This document shows, piece by piece, positions 18,006 to 27,503 of a DNA stretch of 64,000 nucleotides. Both the position numbers and the translations under genes were made by a program. The notes below the pieces were generated by a model. That model did not search any database, was not told the origin of the DNA, and worked only from the letters and a program-made list of their open reading frames with translations. Each line of letters starts with the position of its first letter. The stretch's first letter is position 1. The DNA is taken from assembly GCF_000720425.1 (NCBI RefSeq), contig NZ_JOAJ01000017.1, positions 1 through 64,000 of the forward strand, in the 5' to 3' direction. Source of the DNA: Nocardia rhamnosiphila NBRC 108938. GTDB taxonomy: Bacteria > Actinomycetota > Actinomycetes > Mycobacteriales > Mycobacteriaceae.

Positions 18006-18030
18006 ACGGCCGCCGGCCGCGGCACCCGAC

Positions 18031-18067
18031 ACGAACCCCGTTGTGTCCCAGACGCAATGGGGTTCGT
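18031..18067 (+). terminator. Hairpin terminator after CocE-type hydrolase
   Basis: ACGAACCCCGTTG (18031-18043) pairs with CAATGGGGTTCGT (18055-18067) with one wobble pair and an 11-base loop, 26 bases after the hydrolase stop. There is only a weak T-run after it, as is usual for actinobacterial terminators. Confidence 0.7.
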
Positions 18068-18069
18068 CG

Positions 18070-18090
18070 GTGTTTCCGGGCCGGAAACAC
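18070..18090. promoter_or_regulatory. Perfect 21-bp palindrome upstream of senX3
   Basis: GTGTTTCCGG, one central G, then CCGGAAACAC form an uninterrupted palindrome directly after the terminator hairpin. Its near absence of a loop argues for a protein-binding dyad rather than a stable RNA hairpin, though it could extend the terminator. No regulator can be named. Confidence 0.45.
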
Positions 18091-18125
18091 GCCCGGGGAG
18101 ATCGAAACCCCTTCGTCGCCGAACA

Positions 18126-18206
18126 ACGCGTAAACGCCCGGCGAACGCCGAAGTAATCGCCCGTGACCTGCACGAAACTTCACCGACCCCGGGTTTGTTT
18201 ACGCGT
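18126..18206. promoter_or_regulatory. Spaced inverted repeat ACGCGTAAAC ... GTTTACGCGT before senX3
   Basis: Two ten-base arms, 18126-18135 and 18197-18206, are exact reverse complements 61 bases apart, ending 23 bases before the senX3 GTG. Each arm contains the self-complementary ACGCGT. The arrangement suggests two binding sites with looping, but autoregulation by RegX3 is only an inference, since its known sites are direct repeats. Confidence 0.5.
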
Positions 18207-18228
18207 CGTCGACCGTACGATTCTTGAT

Positions 18229-19464
18229 GTGAGCGTTCCCCAGGCCGTACTGCTGGCAGTCCTGGCGGCTGTTGTCGGACTGGCCGTCGGTGGACTCGTC
18301 ATCCCCTATATGAACGCTCGGCAGGCGCAGCGCCGGCAAGCCGACTCCGGTCTCACGATGTCGCAGGTTCTCGACCTGATCGTGCTGGCCTCGGAAAGCG
18401 GTATCGCCGTGGTGGACGAGTACCGCGATGTCGTACTGGTCAATCCGCGTGCCGAAGAACTCGGCCTGGTCCGCAACCGGCTGCTCGACGAGCGGGCGTG
18501 GGCGGCGGTGGAGAAGGTCCTGGCGACCGGCGAAACGGCGGAGTTCGACCTCACGGCCGATAAACCGACACCCGGCCGGGGCCGGATCGCGGTCCGCGGC
18601 CTCGCGCGGCCACTGTCCCCGGAGGAGACCAACTTCACGGTGCTCTTCGCCGACGACGATTCCGAGCAGGCCCGGATGGAGGCGACCCGCCGCGATTTCG
18701 TCGCCAATGTGAGCCATGAGCTCAAAACCCCCGTGGGGGCGATGAGCCTGCTGGCCGAGGCCCTGCTGGAGACCGCGGACGATCCCGAGGCGGTCCGGCA
18801 TTTCGGTCAGCGCGTGCTGGCCGAATCCAGCCGCCTCGGGAAGATGGTCACCGAACTGATCGCGTTGTCGCGGCTCCAGGGGGCCGAGAAACTCCCCGAA
18901 CTCGAGGTCGTCGACGTCGACACGGTGGTCAACCAGGCGGTGGACCGGTCCCGGACCGCGGCCGAGGCCGCCGGGATCACGGTCAGCACCGACCGGCCCA
19001 GCGGGCTCGAGGTGCTCGGCGACGAAACGCTGCTCATCACCGCGCTCTCGAATCTGGTCGAGAACGCCATCGCCTACTCGCCGCGCGGCTCCCATGTATC
19101 GGTGAGCCGGTCGGTCCGCGGCGCCTACGTGGCGATGGCGGTGACCGACCGCGGCATCGGTATCGCCAAGGACGATCAGGAGCGGGTTTTCGAACGCTTC
19201 TTCCGTTCCGACAAGGCGCGCTCCCGCGCCACCGGCGGTACCGGACTCGGCCTGGCTATCGTGAAACACGTGGCCGCCAACCACAACGGTGAGATCACCC
19301 TGTGGAGCAAGCTCGGCACCGGCTCGACATTCACGCTGCGCATACCCGCGCATCAGGAGGCCGACGGCACCGCCGCCGCCGGTCCGCCCGTGCTGACCAA
19401 AAGAGAAACCAGCCCGCGCCCCTCGGGCCCGGGCCGAACGAACGGTGTGGAGGCACGCAGATGA
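18229..19464 (+). CDS. senX3: phosphate-responsive sensor histidine kinase SenX3
   Basis: SenX3 senses phosphate limitation together with the Pst system and phosphorylates RegX3. The 411-residue protein has one clear N-terminal membrane segment (about residues 4-25) and a PAS domain from about residue 45. The HisKA dimerisation helix carries His163 in NVSHELKTP, and the HATPase_c domain shows [15 protein letters not shown] and [12 protein letters not shown]. The GTG at 18229 (VSVPQAV) was chosen since the upstream in-frame part from 18163 is not conserved and overlaps the promoter region. The gene overlaps regX3 by four bases. Confidence 0.94.
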   Translation: MSVPQAVLLAVLAAVVGLAVGGLVIPYMNARQAQRRQADSGLTMSQVLDLIVLASESGIAVVDEYRDVVLVNPRAEELGLVRNRLLDERAWAAVEKVLATGETAEFDLTADKPTPGRGRIAVRGLARPLSPEETNFTVLFADDDSEQARMEATRRDFVANVSHELKTPVGAMSLLAEALLETADDPEAVRHFGQRVLAESSRLGKMVTELIALSRLQGAEKLPELEVVDVDTVVNQAVDRSRTAAEAAGITVSTDRPSGLEVLGDETLLITALSNLVENAIAYSPRGSHVSVSRSVRGAYVAMAVTDRGIGIAKDDQERVFERFFRSDKARSRATGGTGLGLAIVKHVAANHNGEITLWSKLGTGSTFTLRIPAHQEADGTAAAGPPVLTKRETSPRPSGPGRTNGVEARR

Positions 19465-20150
19465 CCAGTGTGTTGATCGTCGAGGACGAGGAGTCGCTGG
19501 CCGATCCACTCGCCTTCCTGCTCCGTAAGGAAGGTTTCGAGGTCACGGTCGTGGGAGACGGTCCCTCGGCGCTCGCCGAATTCGATCGCTCCGGCGCCGA
19601 TATCGTCCTGCTCGACCTGATGCTGCCCGGGATGAGCGGCACCGACGTCTGCAAACAGCTGCGCACCCGCAGCGGGGTGCCGGTCATCATGGTGACCGCG
19701 CGTGACAGCGAGATCGACAAGGTGGTGGGGCTCGAACTCGGCGCCGACGACTACGTCACCAAGCCCTACTCGGCGCGGGAACTGATCGCCCGTATCCGGG
19801 CCGTACTGCGCCGCGGCGCCGGTGACGAACTGGACTCCAACAGCGAGAACGGTGTTTTGGAGGCGGGTCCGGTACGGATGGACGTGGACCGGCACACCGT
19901 GCTGGTGAACGGCAAACCGGTGACCCTGCCGCTGAAAGAATTCGATCTGCTCGAATATCTGCTCCGCAATTCGGGCCGGGTACTGACGCGCGGCCAGCTC
20001 ATCGACCGGGTGTGGGGCGCGGACTACGTCGGCGACACCAAAACCCTCGATGTGCACGTGAAACGGCTGCGGTCGAAGATCGAGGCCGATCCGGCCCGGC
20101 CCGAACACCTGGTCACCGTGCGCGGGCTGGGATACAAACTCGAGGCCTGA
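19461..20150 (+). CDS. regX3: phosphate response regulator RegX3
   Basis: RegX3 is an OmpR/PhoB-type response regulator that controls phosphate-starvation genes. The 229-residue protein has a receiver domain with phospho-accepting Asp52 in LLDLMLPG, the acidic pocket Glu8-Asp9-Glu10 and the conserved [14 protein letters not shown]. The C-terminal winged helix (from about residue 135) ends in [14 protein letters not shown]. The ATG at 19461 lies inside the senX3 stop (ATGA). No terminator hairpin is obvious after it; the 197 bases to the converging next gene hold no feature I can support. Confidence 0.95.
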   Translation: MTSVLIVEDEESLADPLAFLLRKEGFEVTVVGDGPSALAEFDRSGADIVLLDLMLPGMSGTDVCKQLRTRSGVPVIMVTARDSEIDKVVGLELGADDYVTKPYSARELIARIRAVLRRGAGDELDSNSENGVLEAGPVRMDVDRHTVLVNGKPVTLPLKEFDLLEYLLRNSGRVLTRGQLIDRVWGADYVGDTKTLDVHVKRLRSKIEADPARPEHLVTVRGLGYKLEA

Positions 20151-20347
20151 CCGGGCGGTTCAGGAGCGCGTTCGGGTCACCGAGTGGGACGAACGCGGTC
20201 GTCCCACCGGTGAACTGCCGCGGGTCGGCCGTGGGCCGGGCGCCCGCGCTGCCGGCCCCCGCCGCGCAGGTGAGGTCGATGATCGGCAGCGCCGTCGTAC
20301 CGGCCGGCCATCGCGTCCAGGGGCTCCGCACCCATGCTGTGCTCCCG

Positions 20348-21277
20348 TTATCGCAGGTCGAGTCCAAGTATCCGGGTGGGTCGGGCCGCCCGGCCGTTCT
20401 CCTCGGCCTCCTTGGCCAGAGCCTTGCGTCGCGCCCGGGTGGTCGCGGGATGCTCCGCGCCGACCCCGGACCCCGGACGGCTCTGCAACTGTCGTTCGAG
20501 TTCTCGGTAGGCGGGCTCGCCGATCAATTCGATCAGTTCGGCGCGGTAGGTCTGCCAGACCGGCCGTTCCCCGATATGGGCATCGGGCGATCCGGAGCAG
20601 TACCAGTCCAGATCCACCCCGCCCGGGCCCCAGCCGCGCCGGTCGTACTCGGTGATGACGGTCCGCAGGATCTGCACACCGTCGGGTCGGTCCACCCATT
20701 CCTGGGTTCGGCGGATGGGTAGCTGCCAGCACACATCCGGTTTCACGGTATGTGGTTCCAGGCCCCGGCGCGCGGCCATGACATGCAGGGCGCACCCCGG
20801 GCCGCCGGCGAAATCCGGCCGGTTCTGGAATATGCACGCCCCGTCGACCCGGCGGGTGCGCTCGGCGGGCTCACCGTCGAGCTCGTCGGTTTCCAGATAG
20901 GTCTTGCGGCTGATCTTGCCGTGCTCGTCGCGCGCCTGGTCCATCAGCTGCCAGTCCTCGGCGGTCAGCATCTTCACCGCCCGGCGCAGCCGTTTGCGAT
21001 CGTCGGAGTCGGACAGGAACGCGCCGTGTGTGCAGCACCCCGCATCCGGCATATCGGACAGGATGCCCTGGCAGGCGGGTGTCCCGAACACGCAGGTCCA
21101 ATGAGAGGTAAGCCAGGTGAGATCGGCCGCGATCAGATGTTCCTCGTCGGCGGGGTCGACGAACTCGAGCCACTCGCGCGGGAAGTCGAGTGGTACTTCC
21201 CGGCTCGGCCGCATCTTCGGCATCGGAAGATCGGTCGGAGCGGGGACGGAGTCGTTCGAGGCAGCGCCTGACGTCAC
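20348..21277 (-). CDS. conserved cysteine-rich protein (Rv0495c-like)
   Basis: This protein of about 309 residues occupies the place of Rv0495c, a conserved protein of unknown function. It contains a cysteine cluster with the pattern C-x6-C-x9-C-C ([25 protein letters not shown]) and further cysteines in GACIFQ, GPGCALH and DVCWQLP. This is reminiscent of the YkgJ/DUF3109 type CxxxC(x)nCC proteins that bind zinc or iron-sulphur clusters. The metal role is inferred. Start is uncertain: GTG 21277 has a nearby GAGG, GTG 21298 adds seven residues. It is divergent from the Ppx/GppA gene. No signal peptide is seen. Confidence 0.75.
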   Translation of the reverse strand: MTSGAASNDSVPAPTDLPMPKMRPSREVPLDFPREWLEFVDPADEEHLIAADLTWLTSHWTCVFGTPACQGILSDMPDAGCCTHGAFLSDSDDRKRLRRAVKMLTAEDWQLMDQARDEHGKISRKTYLETDELDGEPAERTRRVDGACIFQNRPDFAGGPGCALHVMAARRGLEPHTVKPDVCWQLPIRRTQEWVDRPDGVQILRTVITEYDRRGWGPGGVDLDWYCSGSPDAHIGERPVWQTYRAELIELIGEPAYRELERQLQSRPGSGVGAEHPATTRARRKALAKEAEENGRAARPTRILGLDLR

Positions 21278-21342
21278 AACCCTCAACGCTAACACCACAA
21301 CCGGGTCGCCTGGCGTTCAGGTACACCAAGTAACGTGTCCGT

Positions 21343-22371
21343 GTGCGTCTAGGTGTCCTCGATGTCGGAAGCAACACCGTTCACCTGCTGGTGGTGGACG
21401 CGCATCGGGGTGGCCATCCCATGCCCATGAGCTCCACGAAGGAGTCGCTGCGGCTGTCGGAGAACATGGACGACAGGGGCCGGATCACCACGGCCGGCGC
21501 CCAGAAACTGGTCGATACGGTGGCCGATCTGGCGAATCTCGCCGCCGCGTCGGGATGTGTGGAACTGATGGCCTTCGCGACCTCCGCGGTACGTGAGGCC
21601 ACCAACTCCGACGAAGTCCTGGGGCGGGTGCGCGCCGAGACCGGGGTGGACCTGCGGGTGCTGGCCGGAGTCGACGAGGCCCGGCTGACCTTCCTGGCGG
21701 TGCGCCGCTGGTACGGCTGGAGCGCGGGCCGGATCATCAACCTCGATATCGGCGGCGGCTCGCTGGAAGTGAGCAGCGGCGTGGACGAGGAACCGGAGGT
21801 CGCGCTGTCGCTGCAGTTGGGGGCCGGCCGGCTGACCCGCAAATGGTTACCGGAGGACCCGCCGAGCAAACGGCGCATCGGCATCCTCCGCGATTGGCTC
21901 GCCGCCGAGATGGTGGATCCGGCCAAACAGCTCGCCGAAGCGGGTAAGCCCGATCTGGCGGTGGGGACCTCCAAAACCTTCCGCTCGCTGGCCCGGCTCA
22001 CCGGCGCGGCGCCCTCGGGCGCCGGTCCCCGGGTCCGCCGGACACTGACCGGTTCGGGCCTGCGCCAGTTGATCGCGTTCATCTCCAGGATGACCGCCTC
22101 CGATCGTGCCGAACTGGAAGGTGTCAGCGCCGATCGATCCCAGCAATTGGTGGCGGGAGCGCTCGTGGCCGAGGCCGCCATGCGCGCGCTTTCCCTGGAT
22201 ACGCTGGAAATTTGTCCGTGGGCGCTGCGCGAAGGGCTGATTCTGCGCAAACTGGATACCGATATGGATGGTGGACCACTGACAACGAACACGCCGAACG
22301 CGGCCGCCGGGAACGGTTCGACGCCCGGCGGCGCGACGTCGGCGGGCCCGATCGAAACGGTGCCTTCATGA
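21343..22371 (+). CDS. Ppx/GppA-family phosphatase
   Basis: The 342-residue protein is an exopolyphosphatase / guanosine pentaphosphate phosphohydrolase homologue of the ASKHA fold (Rv0496 position; the mycobacterial enzyme is an exopolyphosphatase acting on short chains). Visible are the first phosphate loop GVLDVGSNTVHLLVVD at the very start, the conserved FATSAVREATN, and the second loop INLDIGGGSLEV. The GTG at 21343 gives the full first loop. Next to SenX3-RegX3 this suggests a phosphate/polyphosphate theme. Its end overlaps the next gene by four bases. Confidence 0.9.
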   Translation: MRLGVLDVGSNTVHLLVVDAHRGGHPMPMSSTKESLRLSENMDDRGRITTAGAQKLVDTVADLANLAAASGCVELMAFATSAVREATNSDEVLGRVRAETGVDLRVLAGVDEARLTFLAVRRWYGWSAGRIINLDIGGGSLEVSSGVDEEPEVALSLQLGAGRLTRKWLPEDPPSKRRIGILRDWLAAEMVDPAKQLAEAGKPDLAVGTSKTFRSLARLTGAAPSGAGPRVRRTLTGSGLRQLIAFISRMTASDRAELEGVSADRSQQLVAGALVAEAAMRALSLDTLEICPWALREGLILRKLDTDMDGGPLTTNTPNAAAGNGSTPGGATSAGPIETVPS

Positions 22372-24149
22372 GCAGGAACTCCAATCAACTGTCGGTAGCC
22401 GAGCTGCTGGCCCGCAACGGCGCGGAGCCGGCCGCCGGCGGCGGCCGGCGACGGCGCGGCGGGCGCGGGCTCTCGGTCGACGACCTGTCCGGCGATATAC
22501 CGGCCGTCGAACGCAACGGTTCGGCCCATGCGGCTCCCGACGAGGCCGACGAGGAGTACTCCGCCGCCGCGGCGGGCGATCCGGCCGGCAACGGCTTCGA
22601 TGCGCAGAGTTATGGGGGCGAGCAGGTTTCGTATGCCGCCCCGGATCCGAACAACTCGCCGATGTCGGGCCCGATCACCGTCTACAACCCGCTGGAGCCG
22701 TACGCGCCGGGCCCCGCCGCGGACGGCGCCCCCGCGCGGCTGGGTGATCCGGACCCCTATGCGAGCGACCGGGAACAGTTCCCGCCCGCGGCGGAGGCAC
22801 CGGGCCGTGGCGGTCGCCGGCGCCGCGCGGAACCGGACGACGATTTCGCCGCTTTCGCGGACGACCCGGGCGCCGGGACCCCGCCGAATCAGTCCTGGGA
22901 GACCGGTCCGCCGACGCCCGGTGGCGGGCGGGCCGCGCGCCGGCGCGCCGCGGAAGCCGCCGAAGCCGCGGCCGCGGCGGAGTCCGTCGCGCCCGCCGAG
23001 CCGGATACTTCCGCGGATTATGACCTTCCGCCCGGGCCCGGTGCTTTCGGCCGGTCGCCCGCTCCGGACTTCGGCGGGCCGGACCCCGGTTCGCCCTGGC
23101 CGAGGCAGGGCTTCGACGGGCCGCCTCGGCTGGGTCCGCCCGGTGCCGCGCCGCCGACCGAGGCATGGCAGGCGACCGAACCACCGGCCGATGATCAGCG
23201 ACCCAAGCTGGAGCGCCGCCGTCGCGGTGCGCGGCCGCTGCCGGAGCCGGCTCCCTTCACGGAATCGCCCGACCAGCCGAACGGGGACCAGACCACCGTC
23301 GTATGGTCGCCGGCCGAGCAGGGTATGCGGTTACGCGCCGGACTACAGGGGCTGGAGACGCCGGCGCACGACGCGCCCGATTTCGGTGGCCCGGGTGTCC
23401 GCACCGGCCGGCCGGCCGGTGCGATGCCCCCGCCGCCCGCCCGGGATTTCGGGCCGGATCAGGGCTTCGGCGCCGATCCGGGTTTCGCCCCCGACCCGGG
23501 TTACGGCCCCGATCAGGGTTACGGCCCCGATCAGGGTTACGGCCCCGAGCAGGGTTACGGTCCCGAGCAGGGTTACGGTCCCGACCCCCAATACGATCCG
23601 GACCCCGGCTTCGCGAAGACGGATATCTTCGCCACCGATGTACACGGCCCCATGCGGCCGCTTCCCGCCGCCTCGGGCGAGCACTACGAAACAGGTGAAT
23701 TCGAACCGGATTTCGATCCGGACGCCGACGATTACGACGACTCCGAGGACACCGCCGGTGAGAACCGCCTGGGCCGTGCGCGTTCGGCGCTGAGCGGAAA
23801 ATTCGGTGCCGCCGGGGACAAATTCGCCGCGACCAAGGCGAAATTCGGGGCAGGGGCGCGCCCCGCGGACCGCGAGACCACCGAAGATCCACGCAAACAA
23901 TGGATCGTGCTCGGCGCGCAGAGTGTGGGCGCGGCGATCGCCGGGATGCTGGCGTTCAAGGGTTTCGAGATGCTGTGGGAGGGGCAGCCGCTCCTCGCGC
24001 TCGCGCTGGCGGTCGTGGTGATCCTGGGGCTCGTCGCACTGGTGCGGATCCTGCGGCGCGGCGACGATATGTTCAGTACCGTGATCGCTGTGGTCGTCGG
24101 TGTGTTCGTCACATTGGGTCCGCTGGCATTTCTACTCAGTACGGGCTGA
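22368..24149 (+). CDS. low-complexity membrane protein (Rv0497-like)
   Basis: The 593-residue protein has a very long acidic, proline- and glycine-rich N-terminal part (to about residue 505) and three membrane helices at the C-terminus. These include SVGAAIAGMLAFKGFEMLW, LLALALAVVVILGLVALV and TVIAVVVGVFVTLGPLAFL. The start MSRNSNQLSVAELLARNGAE is conserved among relatives at the position of Rv0497. A tandem GYGPDQ/GYGPEQ repeat lies around residues 378-407. The long region is probably disordered and cytoplasmic. Function is unknown. The ATG at 22368 overlaps the phosphatase stop. Confidence 0.8.
   Translation: MSRNSNQLSVAELLARNGAEPAAGGGRRRRGGRGLSVDDLSGDIPAVERNGSAHAAPDEADEEYSAAAAGDPAGNGFDAQSYGGEQVSYAAPDPNNSPMSGPITVYNPLEPYAPGPAADGAPARLGDPDPYASDREQFPPAAEAPGRGGRRRRAEPDDDFAAFADDPGAGTPPNQSWETGPPTPGGGRAARRRAAEAAEAAAAAESVAPAEPDTSADYDLPPGPGAFGRSPAPDFGGPDPGSPWPRQGFDGPPRLGPPGAAPPTEAWQATEPPADDQRPKLERRRRGARPLPEPAPFTESPDQPNGDQTTVVWSPAEQGMRLRAGLQGLETPAHDAPDFGGPGVRTGRPAGAMPPPPARDFGPDQGFGADPGFAPDPGYGPDQGYGPDQGYGPEQGYGPEQGYGPDPQYDPDPGFAKTDIFATDVHGPMRPLPAASGEHYETGEFEPDFDPDADDYDDSEDTAGENRLGRARSALSGKFGAAGDKFAATKAKFGAGARPADRETTEDPRKQWIVLGAQSVGAAIAGMLAFKGFEMLWEGQPLLALALAVVVILGLVALVRILRRGDDMFSTVIAVVVGVFVTLGPLAFLLSTG
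23499..23588 (+). repeat. Five tandem 18-bp coding repeats (GYGPDQ/GYGPEQ)
   Basis: Units start at 23499, 23517, 23535, 23553 and 23571, each encoding G-Y-G-P-(D/E)-Q or a close variant. DNA identity between units is high, suggesting recent slippage expansion within the disordered part of the membrane protein. Repeat number is likely to vary between strains. Confidence 0.85.
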
Positions 24150-24160
24150 GCGAGGCAGCA

Positions 24161-25087
24161 ATGGCACGCAATTCTCCCGCGGCCGGCCCGCGGGACGACG
24201 GGCAGCGCCGCGGTATCAAGGTGGGGCTGTCGACGGCTTCGGTCTATCCGCAGAACACCGAGGCGGCCTTCCGCTACGCGGCCGAACTGGGTTACGACGG
24301 TGTCGAATTGATGGTCTGGGCCGAACCGGCCAGCCAGAGCATCACCACAGTACGCGGTTACGCGCGCAAGTACTCGGTGCCGGTACTCGCGGTGCACGCG
24401 CCCTGCCTGCTCATCTCCCAGCGGGTCTGGGGTGCCGACCCGGTGGCGAAACTGGAACGCAGTGTGCGCACGGCCGAGGCCCTGGGTGCCGATACCGTCG
24501 TGGTGCATCCCCCGTTTCGCTGGCAACGCCGCTATTCCGAGGGCTTCGCCGACCAGGTGAGCGAACTCGAAGAGGGCAGTTCGGTGGCTGTCGCGGTCGA
24601 GAACATGTTCCCCATGCGGGCCGATCGGCTCTTCGCCCGCCGGGCCCGCGATATCCAGCGCTTGGAACGCCGCGGCGGCCCCGGTCTGTCGCTCACCGCG
24701 TTCAGTCCCGGCTACGACCCCACCGAAATCGGGTTCCGTCACTACACCCTCGACCTGTCGCATACCGCCACCGCCGGCACCGATCCGCTGGCATTGGTCG
24801 CGCGAATGGGCCGGGGCCTGAGCCATCTGCATCTGGCCGACGGCCGCGGCGCCGCCCACGACGAACATCTGGTTCCCGGCGCGGGAACCCAGCCGTGCGC
24901 GGCGGTATGCGCCATGCTGGTCCGCAACGGGTTCACCGGCCACGCCGTGGCCGAGATCAACACCCAGGACGCCCGCACCACCGCGGCCCGTGCGGACATG
25001 CTGGACCGAACCCTCGAGTTCGCGCGGACCCACCTGAACCCGGCGCTCAGCTCCCACCCCGACTCCAGCCCGATCGAGACCCGTTGA
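24161..25087 (+). CDS. AP-endonuclease-2/xylose-isomerase-like TIM-barrel protein
   Basis: The 308-residue protein belongs to the sugar phosphate isomerase/epimerase (AP2Ec) superfamily, in the place of Rv0498. The barrel's metal-ligand strands are seen as LAVHAPCLL, VVVHPPF, VAVENMFP, LDLSHTA, LHLADG and AEINTQDA, consistent with a zinc- or manganese-dependent enzyme. The reaction is unknown. The ATG at 24161 was chosen because it follows the previous stop by 11 bases and precedes GIKVGLSTASVYP, the first strand. It probably belongs to one operon with the two genes before it. Confidence 0.8.
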   Translation: MARNSPAAGPRDDGQRRGIKVGLSTASVYPQNTEAAFRYAAELGYDGVELMVWAEPASQSITTVRGYARKYSVPVLAVHAPCLLISQRVWGADPVAKLERSVRTAEALGADTVVVHPPFRWQRRYSEGFADQVSELEEGSSVAVAVENMFPMRADRLFARRARDIQRLERRGGPGLSLTAFSPGYDPTEIGFRHYTLDLSHTATAGTDPLALVARMGRGLSHLHLADGRGAAHDEHLVPGAGTQPCAAVCAMLVRNGFTGHAVAEINTQDARTTAARADMLDRTLEFARTHLNPALSSHPDSSPIETR

Positions 25088-25330
25088 CCCGGTGCGGTAT
25101 CCATGGCGGCGCGAACCATCGGGCGCGGACCGGAGGCGTATACGGATGTGCGTCTCGACCGTCCCGGGTAGGTTCACAGCGCTGTGAGTGCTCGATGATC
25201 GCCGGTTCCCGGGCGGCCGACCACACGCGCCCCTACCGGTCCGCCTGTACGCGGGCGAGTCCGCTGTACCAAGATTGACCGGCAGTATGCACCCGCGGAA
25301 CGGTTACCGGGCCGAGGAGAAGGAGTACCG

Positions 25331-26233
25331 ATGACGACGGAGACGGAACTGCACGCCGAGCTGGGTTCGGCGTCCACCGACGCCCCGTTCCGCCGGGTGT
25401 GTTCCCTAACCGAGCTCGCTGCCGACGAACCGGGCGACGGGCGCTATCGCGGCGTCATCGACGATATCTGGACGATCGGCCCGAAGGTGCACGGCGGAAC
25501 CATGGTCGCCGGTTCGGCGGCGGCCGCGAGTCGCTGGCTGCGCACCGTGGAACCGGAGCGCGCGACCATGGCCCCGCTGTCGGGGAGTACCGATTTCCTC
25601 GGCGCCCCGGAGCCGGGCGAGGTGGTCTACGACGTGACGGTCCGCAAGGTGGGCCGCCAGATCTGCCTGGTGGATGTGACGCTGGTGCAGCGCGGCCGGC
25701 CGCTGGTCCGTACCGCGTTCACCTTCGGTCATCCGGACGGTCCGGAGCGGCCGCCGCTCTACACCCCGGAGCACACCGATCTGCCGGTGGAACCGACGGC
25801 GGACGCCATCGGCTACGAGGCGGGCTCCTCGATGGGCCGGATCGTGCACGTGGCCCGGGGTATGGACGCCTTCCTGGACCGGGAATGGGCGCGGTTCATC
25901 GACAACGCCCACGGCGAACCCCGGTTGCGGATGTGGCTGCGCCCGCGCCCGGCCGATCAGGCCGATCCCGAGATCGCGTCCTACATCGCGATGATGGCGG
26001 CCGATATGTGCCCGCCGGTCCCCACCAATCTCGGGTATTTCGGCTGGTCCCCGACCGTGCAGATGACCACCTATCTCCGGCGGCGGCCCGCGCCCGGCTG
26101 GTTGCGCATCGTCGCCACCACACACGAGGTCGGCGGTGGGATATTCGATTCCGACCAGATCGTGGTCGACTCCACCGGTGCCCTGGTGGCCCAGAGCCGC
26201 CAGTTGGCCCTGCTGCCCTCCCCGAAGAGGTGA
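25331..26233 (+). CDS. acyl-CoA thioesterase-like protein (double hot-dog)
   Basis: This 300-residue protein matches the TesB-like/thioesterase superfamily with two hot-dog halves (Rv0499 position). The first half has HGGTMVAGSAAAASRWL and RPLVRTAFTFGHP; the second has YFGWSPTVQMTTYLRRRP and SRQLALLP at the end. The acyl substrate is unknown. A strong GAGAAGGAG lies just before the ATG at 25331. The 243 bases before it, after the TIM-barrel gene, hold its promoter region but no further gene. Confidence 0.8.
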   Translation: MTTETELHAELGSASTDAPFRRVCSLTELAADEPGDGRYRGVIDDIWTIGPKVHGGTMVAGSAAAASRWLRTVEPERATMAPLSGSTDFLGAPEPGEVVYDVTVRKVGRQICLVDVTLVQRGRPLVRTAFTFGHPDGPERPPLYTPEHTDLPVEPTADAIGYEAGSSMGRIVHVARGMDAFLDREWARFIDNAHGEPRLRMWLRPRPADQADPEIASYIAMMAADMCPPVPTNLGYFGWSPTVQMTTYLRRRPAPGWLRIVATTHEVGGGIFDSDQIVVDSTGALVAQSRQLALLPSPKR

Positions 26234-26285
26234 TTACGGGGCCCCGGGCCCCGCTGTCGAGAGCATGCCAAGAACAATGGCGCCC

Positions 26286-27104
26286 ATGACACGAATTGCG
26301 GTGATCGGTGGCGGCCGGATCGGGGAGGCCCTCATTGCCGGCCTGCTGGAGGCCGGACGGGCCGTCAAGGACTTGGTGGTGGTCGAAACGCACACCGACC
26401 GGGCCGAGCTGCTCGCGGACCGGTTCGGGGTGCGGGTGACCGACGCGGTCGACGATGCCGCGGTGGGTGCCGATCTGCTCGTGGTCGCGGTGAAACCGGG
26501 CGATGTGGATGCCGTGCTCACCGAACTCGGTAAGGCCGACCTGGGCGGCGACCGTGATCAGATCCTGGTCTCGCTGGCGGCCGGGGTGCCGACGGCGCGG
26601 CTGGAGGCCAAACTACCCGCGGGATTCCCCGTGGTGCGGGTCATGCCGAATACCCCGATGCTGGTCGGTGAGGGTATGAGTGTGCTGGCCGGCGGCCGCT
26701 ACGCCAAGGCAGAGCAGCTGGAGTTGGTCACCGACCTGCTGAGCACGGTGGGACAGACATGCGTCGTCGCCGAATCCCAGATGGACGCCGTGACCGCCGT
26801 ATCGGGTTCCGGACCGGCGTATTTCTTCCTGGTTGTCGAGGCGATGGTCGAGGCGGGTGTTGGGCTGGGCCTGACCCGCGATGTCTCGGCGCAACTGGTC
26901 ACTCAGACGATGCTCGGGTCGGCGGCCATGCTCGCGGAGTCGGGGCAGAGTGCGGTCGATCTGCGCGCGGCGGTCACCTCCCCGGCCGGTACCACCGCGG
27001 CGGCGGTGCGCGAGCTCGAGCGCGCGGGTCTGCGGTCGGCGTTCCTGGAGGCGCTGCACGCGGCCAAACAGCGTTCCGCCGAACAGGGCGCGACCACGGA
27101 ATGA
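26286..27104 (+). CDS. proC: pyrroline-5-carboxylate reductase
   Basis: ProC reduces 1-pyrroline-5-carboxylate to L-proline with NAD(P)H. The 272-residue protein begins with the dinucleotide motif IAVIGGGRIGEALI. It then has VVAVKPGDV, RVMPNTPMLVGEGM and AVSGSGPAYFFLVVEAM, and the C-terminal dimer region with SPAGTTAAAVRELE. All conserved positions are present and length is normal. The ATG at 26286 starts directly at the Rossmann strand; ATGs at 26265 and 26277 are possible. It matches Rv0500 in order. Confidence 0.96.
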   Translation: MTRIAVIGGGRIGEALIAGLLEAGRAVKDLVVVETHTDRAELLADRFGVRVTDAVDDAAVGADLLVVAVKPGDVDAVLTELGKADLGGDRDQILVSLAAGVPTARLEAKLPAGFPVVRVMPNTPMLVGEGMSVLAGGRYAKAEQLELVTDLLSTVGQTCVVAESQMDAVTAVSGSGPAYFFLVVEAMVEAGVGLGLTRDVSAQLVTQTMLGSAAMLAESGQSAVDLRAAVTSPAGTTAAAVRELERAGLRSAFLEALHAAKQRSAEQGATTE

Positions 27105-27249
27105 CCTCCTGACCCCCAGCGTATGAACCTGATTTCTCACTCCCGTCGCAGTAATCCCACTGGTCCCGCTAAGCTTCAAGGAGCACGTGCGTGTCTGTTC
27201 CGCTGGTGGGGAAGCCGGCGGCGCGGACGTGCCGGAGGTCAGTGGTGCG

Positions 27250-27498
27250 ATGATGTCTTCGAACAAGATGTCCGCTAACAGCGGCGGTGGTTCGTCGCCA
27301 GGACAATCAATACTCGGTGGTGGTACGCAATTCCTCACCGTCGCCGAGGTGGCGAATTTGATGAGAGTTTCCAAGATGACGGTGTACCGGCTGGTGCACT
27401 CGGGAGAGCTACCGGCGGTTCGTGTCGGGAGATCTTTCCGGGTACACGCCAAGGCGGTGCACGATTATCTGGAAACGTCCTATTTCGATGCCGGGTGA
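27250..27498 (+). CDS. excisionase-type helix-turn-helix protein (Rv0500A-like)
   Basis: The 82-residue protein has a single MerR/excisionase-type winged HTH: FLTVAEVANLMRVSKMTVYRLV followed by SGELPAVRVGRSFRVHAKAVHDYL. The first 25 residues are serine/glycine-rich. It probably binds DNA, in the place of Rv0500A; targets are unknown. I chose the ATG at 27250 since GGAGG at 27234-27238 is suitably placed; a GTG at 27187 with AAGGAG only three bases before it is less likely. A stem-loop terminator follows at 27504-27543. Confidence 0.85.
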   Translation: MMSSNKMSANSGGGSSPGQSILGGGTQFLTVAEVANLMRVSKMTVYRLVHSGELPAVRVGRSFRVHAKAVHDYLETSYFDAG

Positions 27499-27503
27499 AG
27501 GCG

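Noticed and set aside
20113..20367. Minus-strand frame in the gap after regX3
   Set aside because: No ribosome site, no similarity, overlaps the ends of both converging genes.
23499..23588. Possible CRISPR-like array
   Set aside because: The repeats are in frame, of 18 bases without spacers, and code for a hexapeptide repeat.
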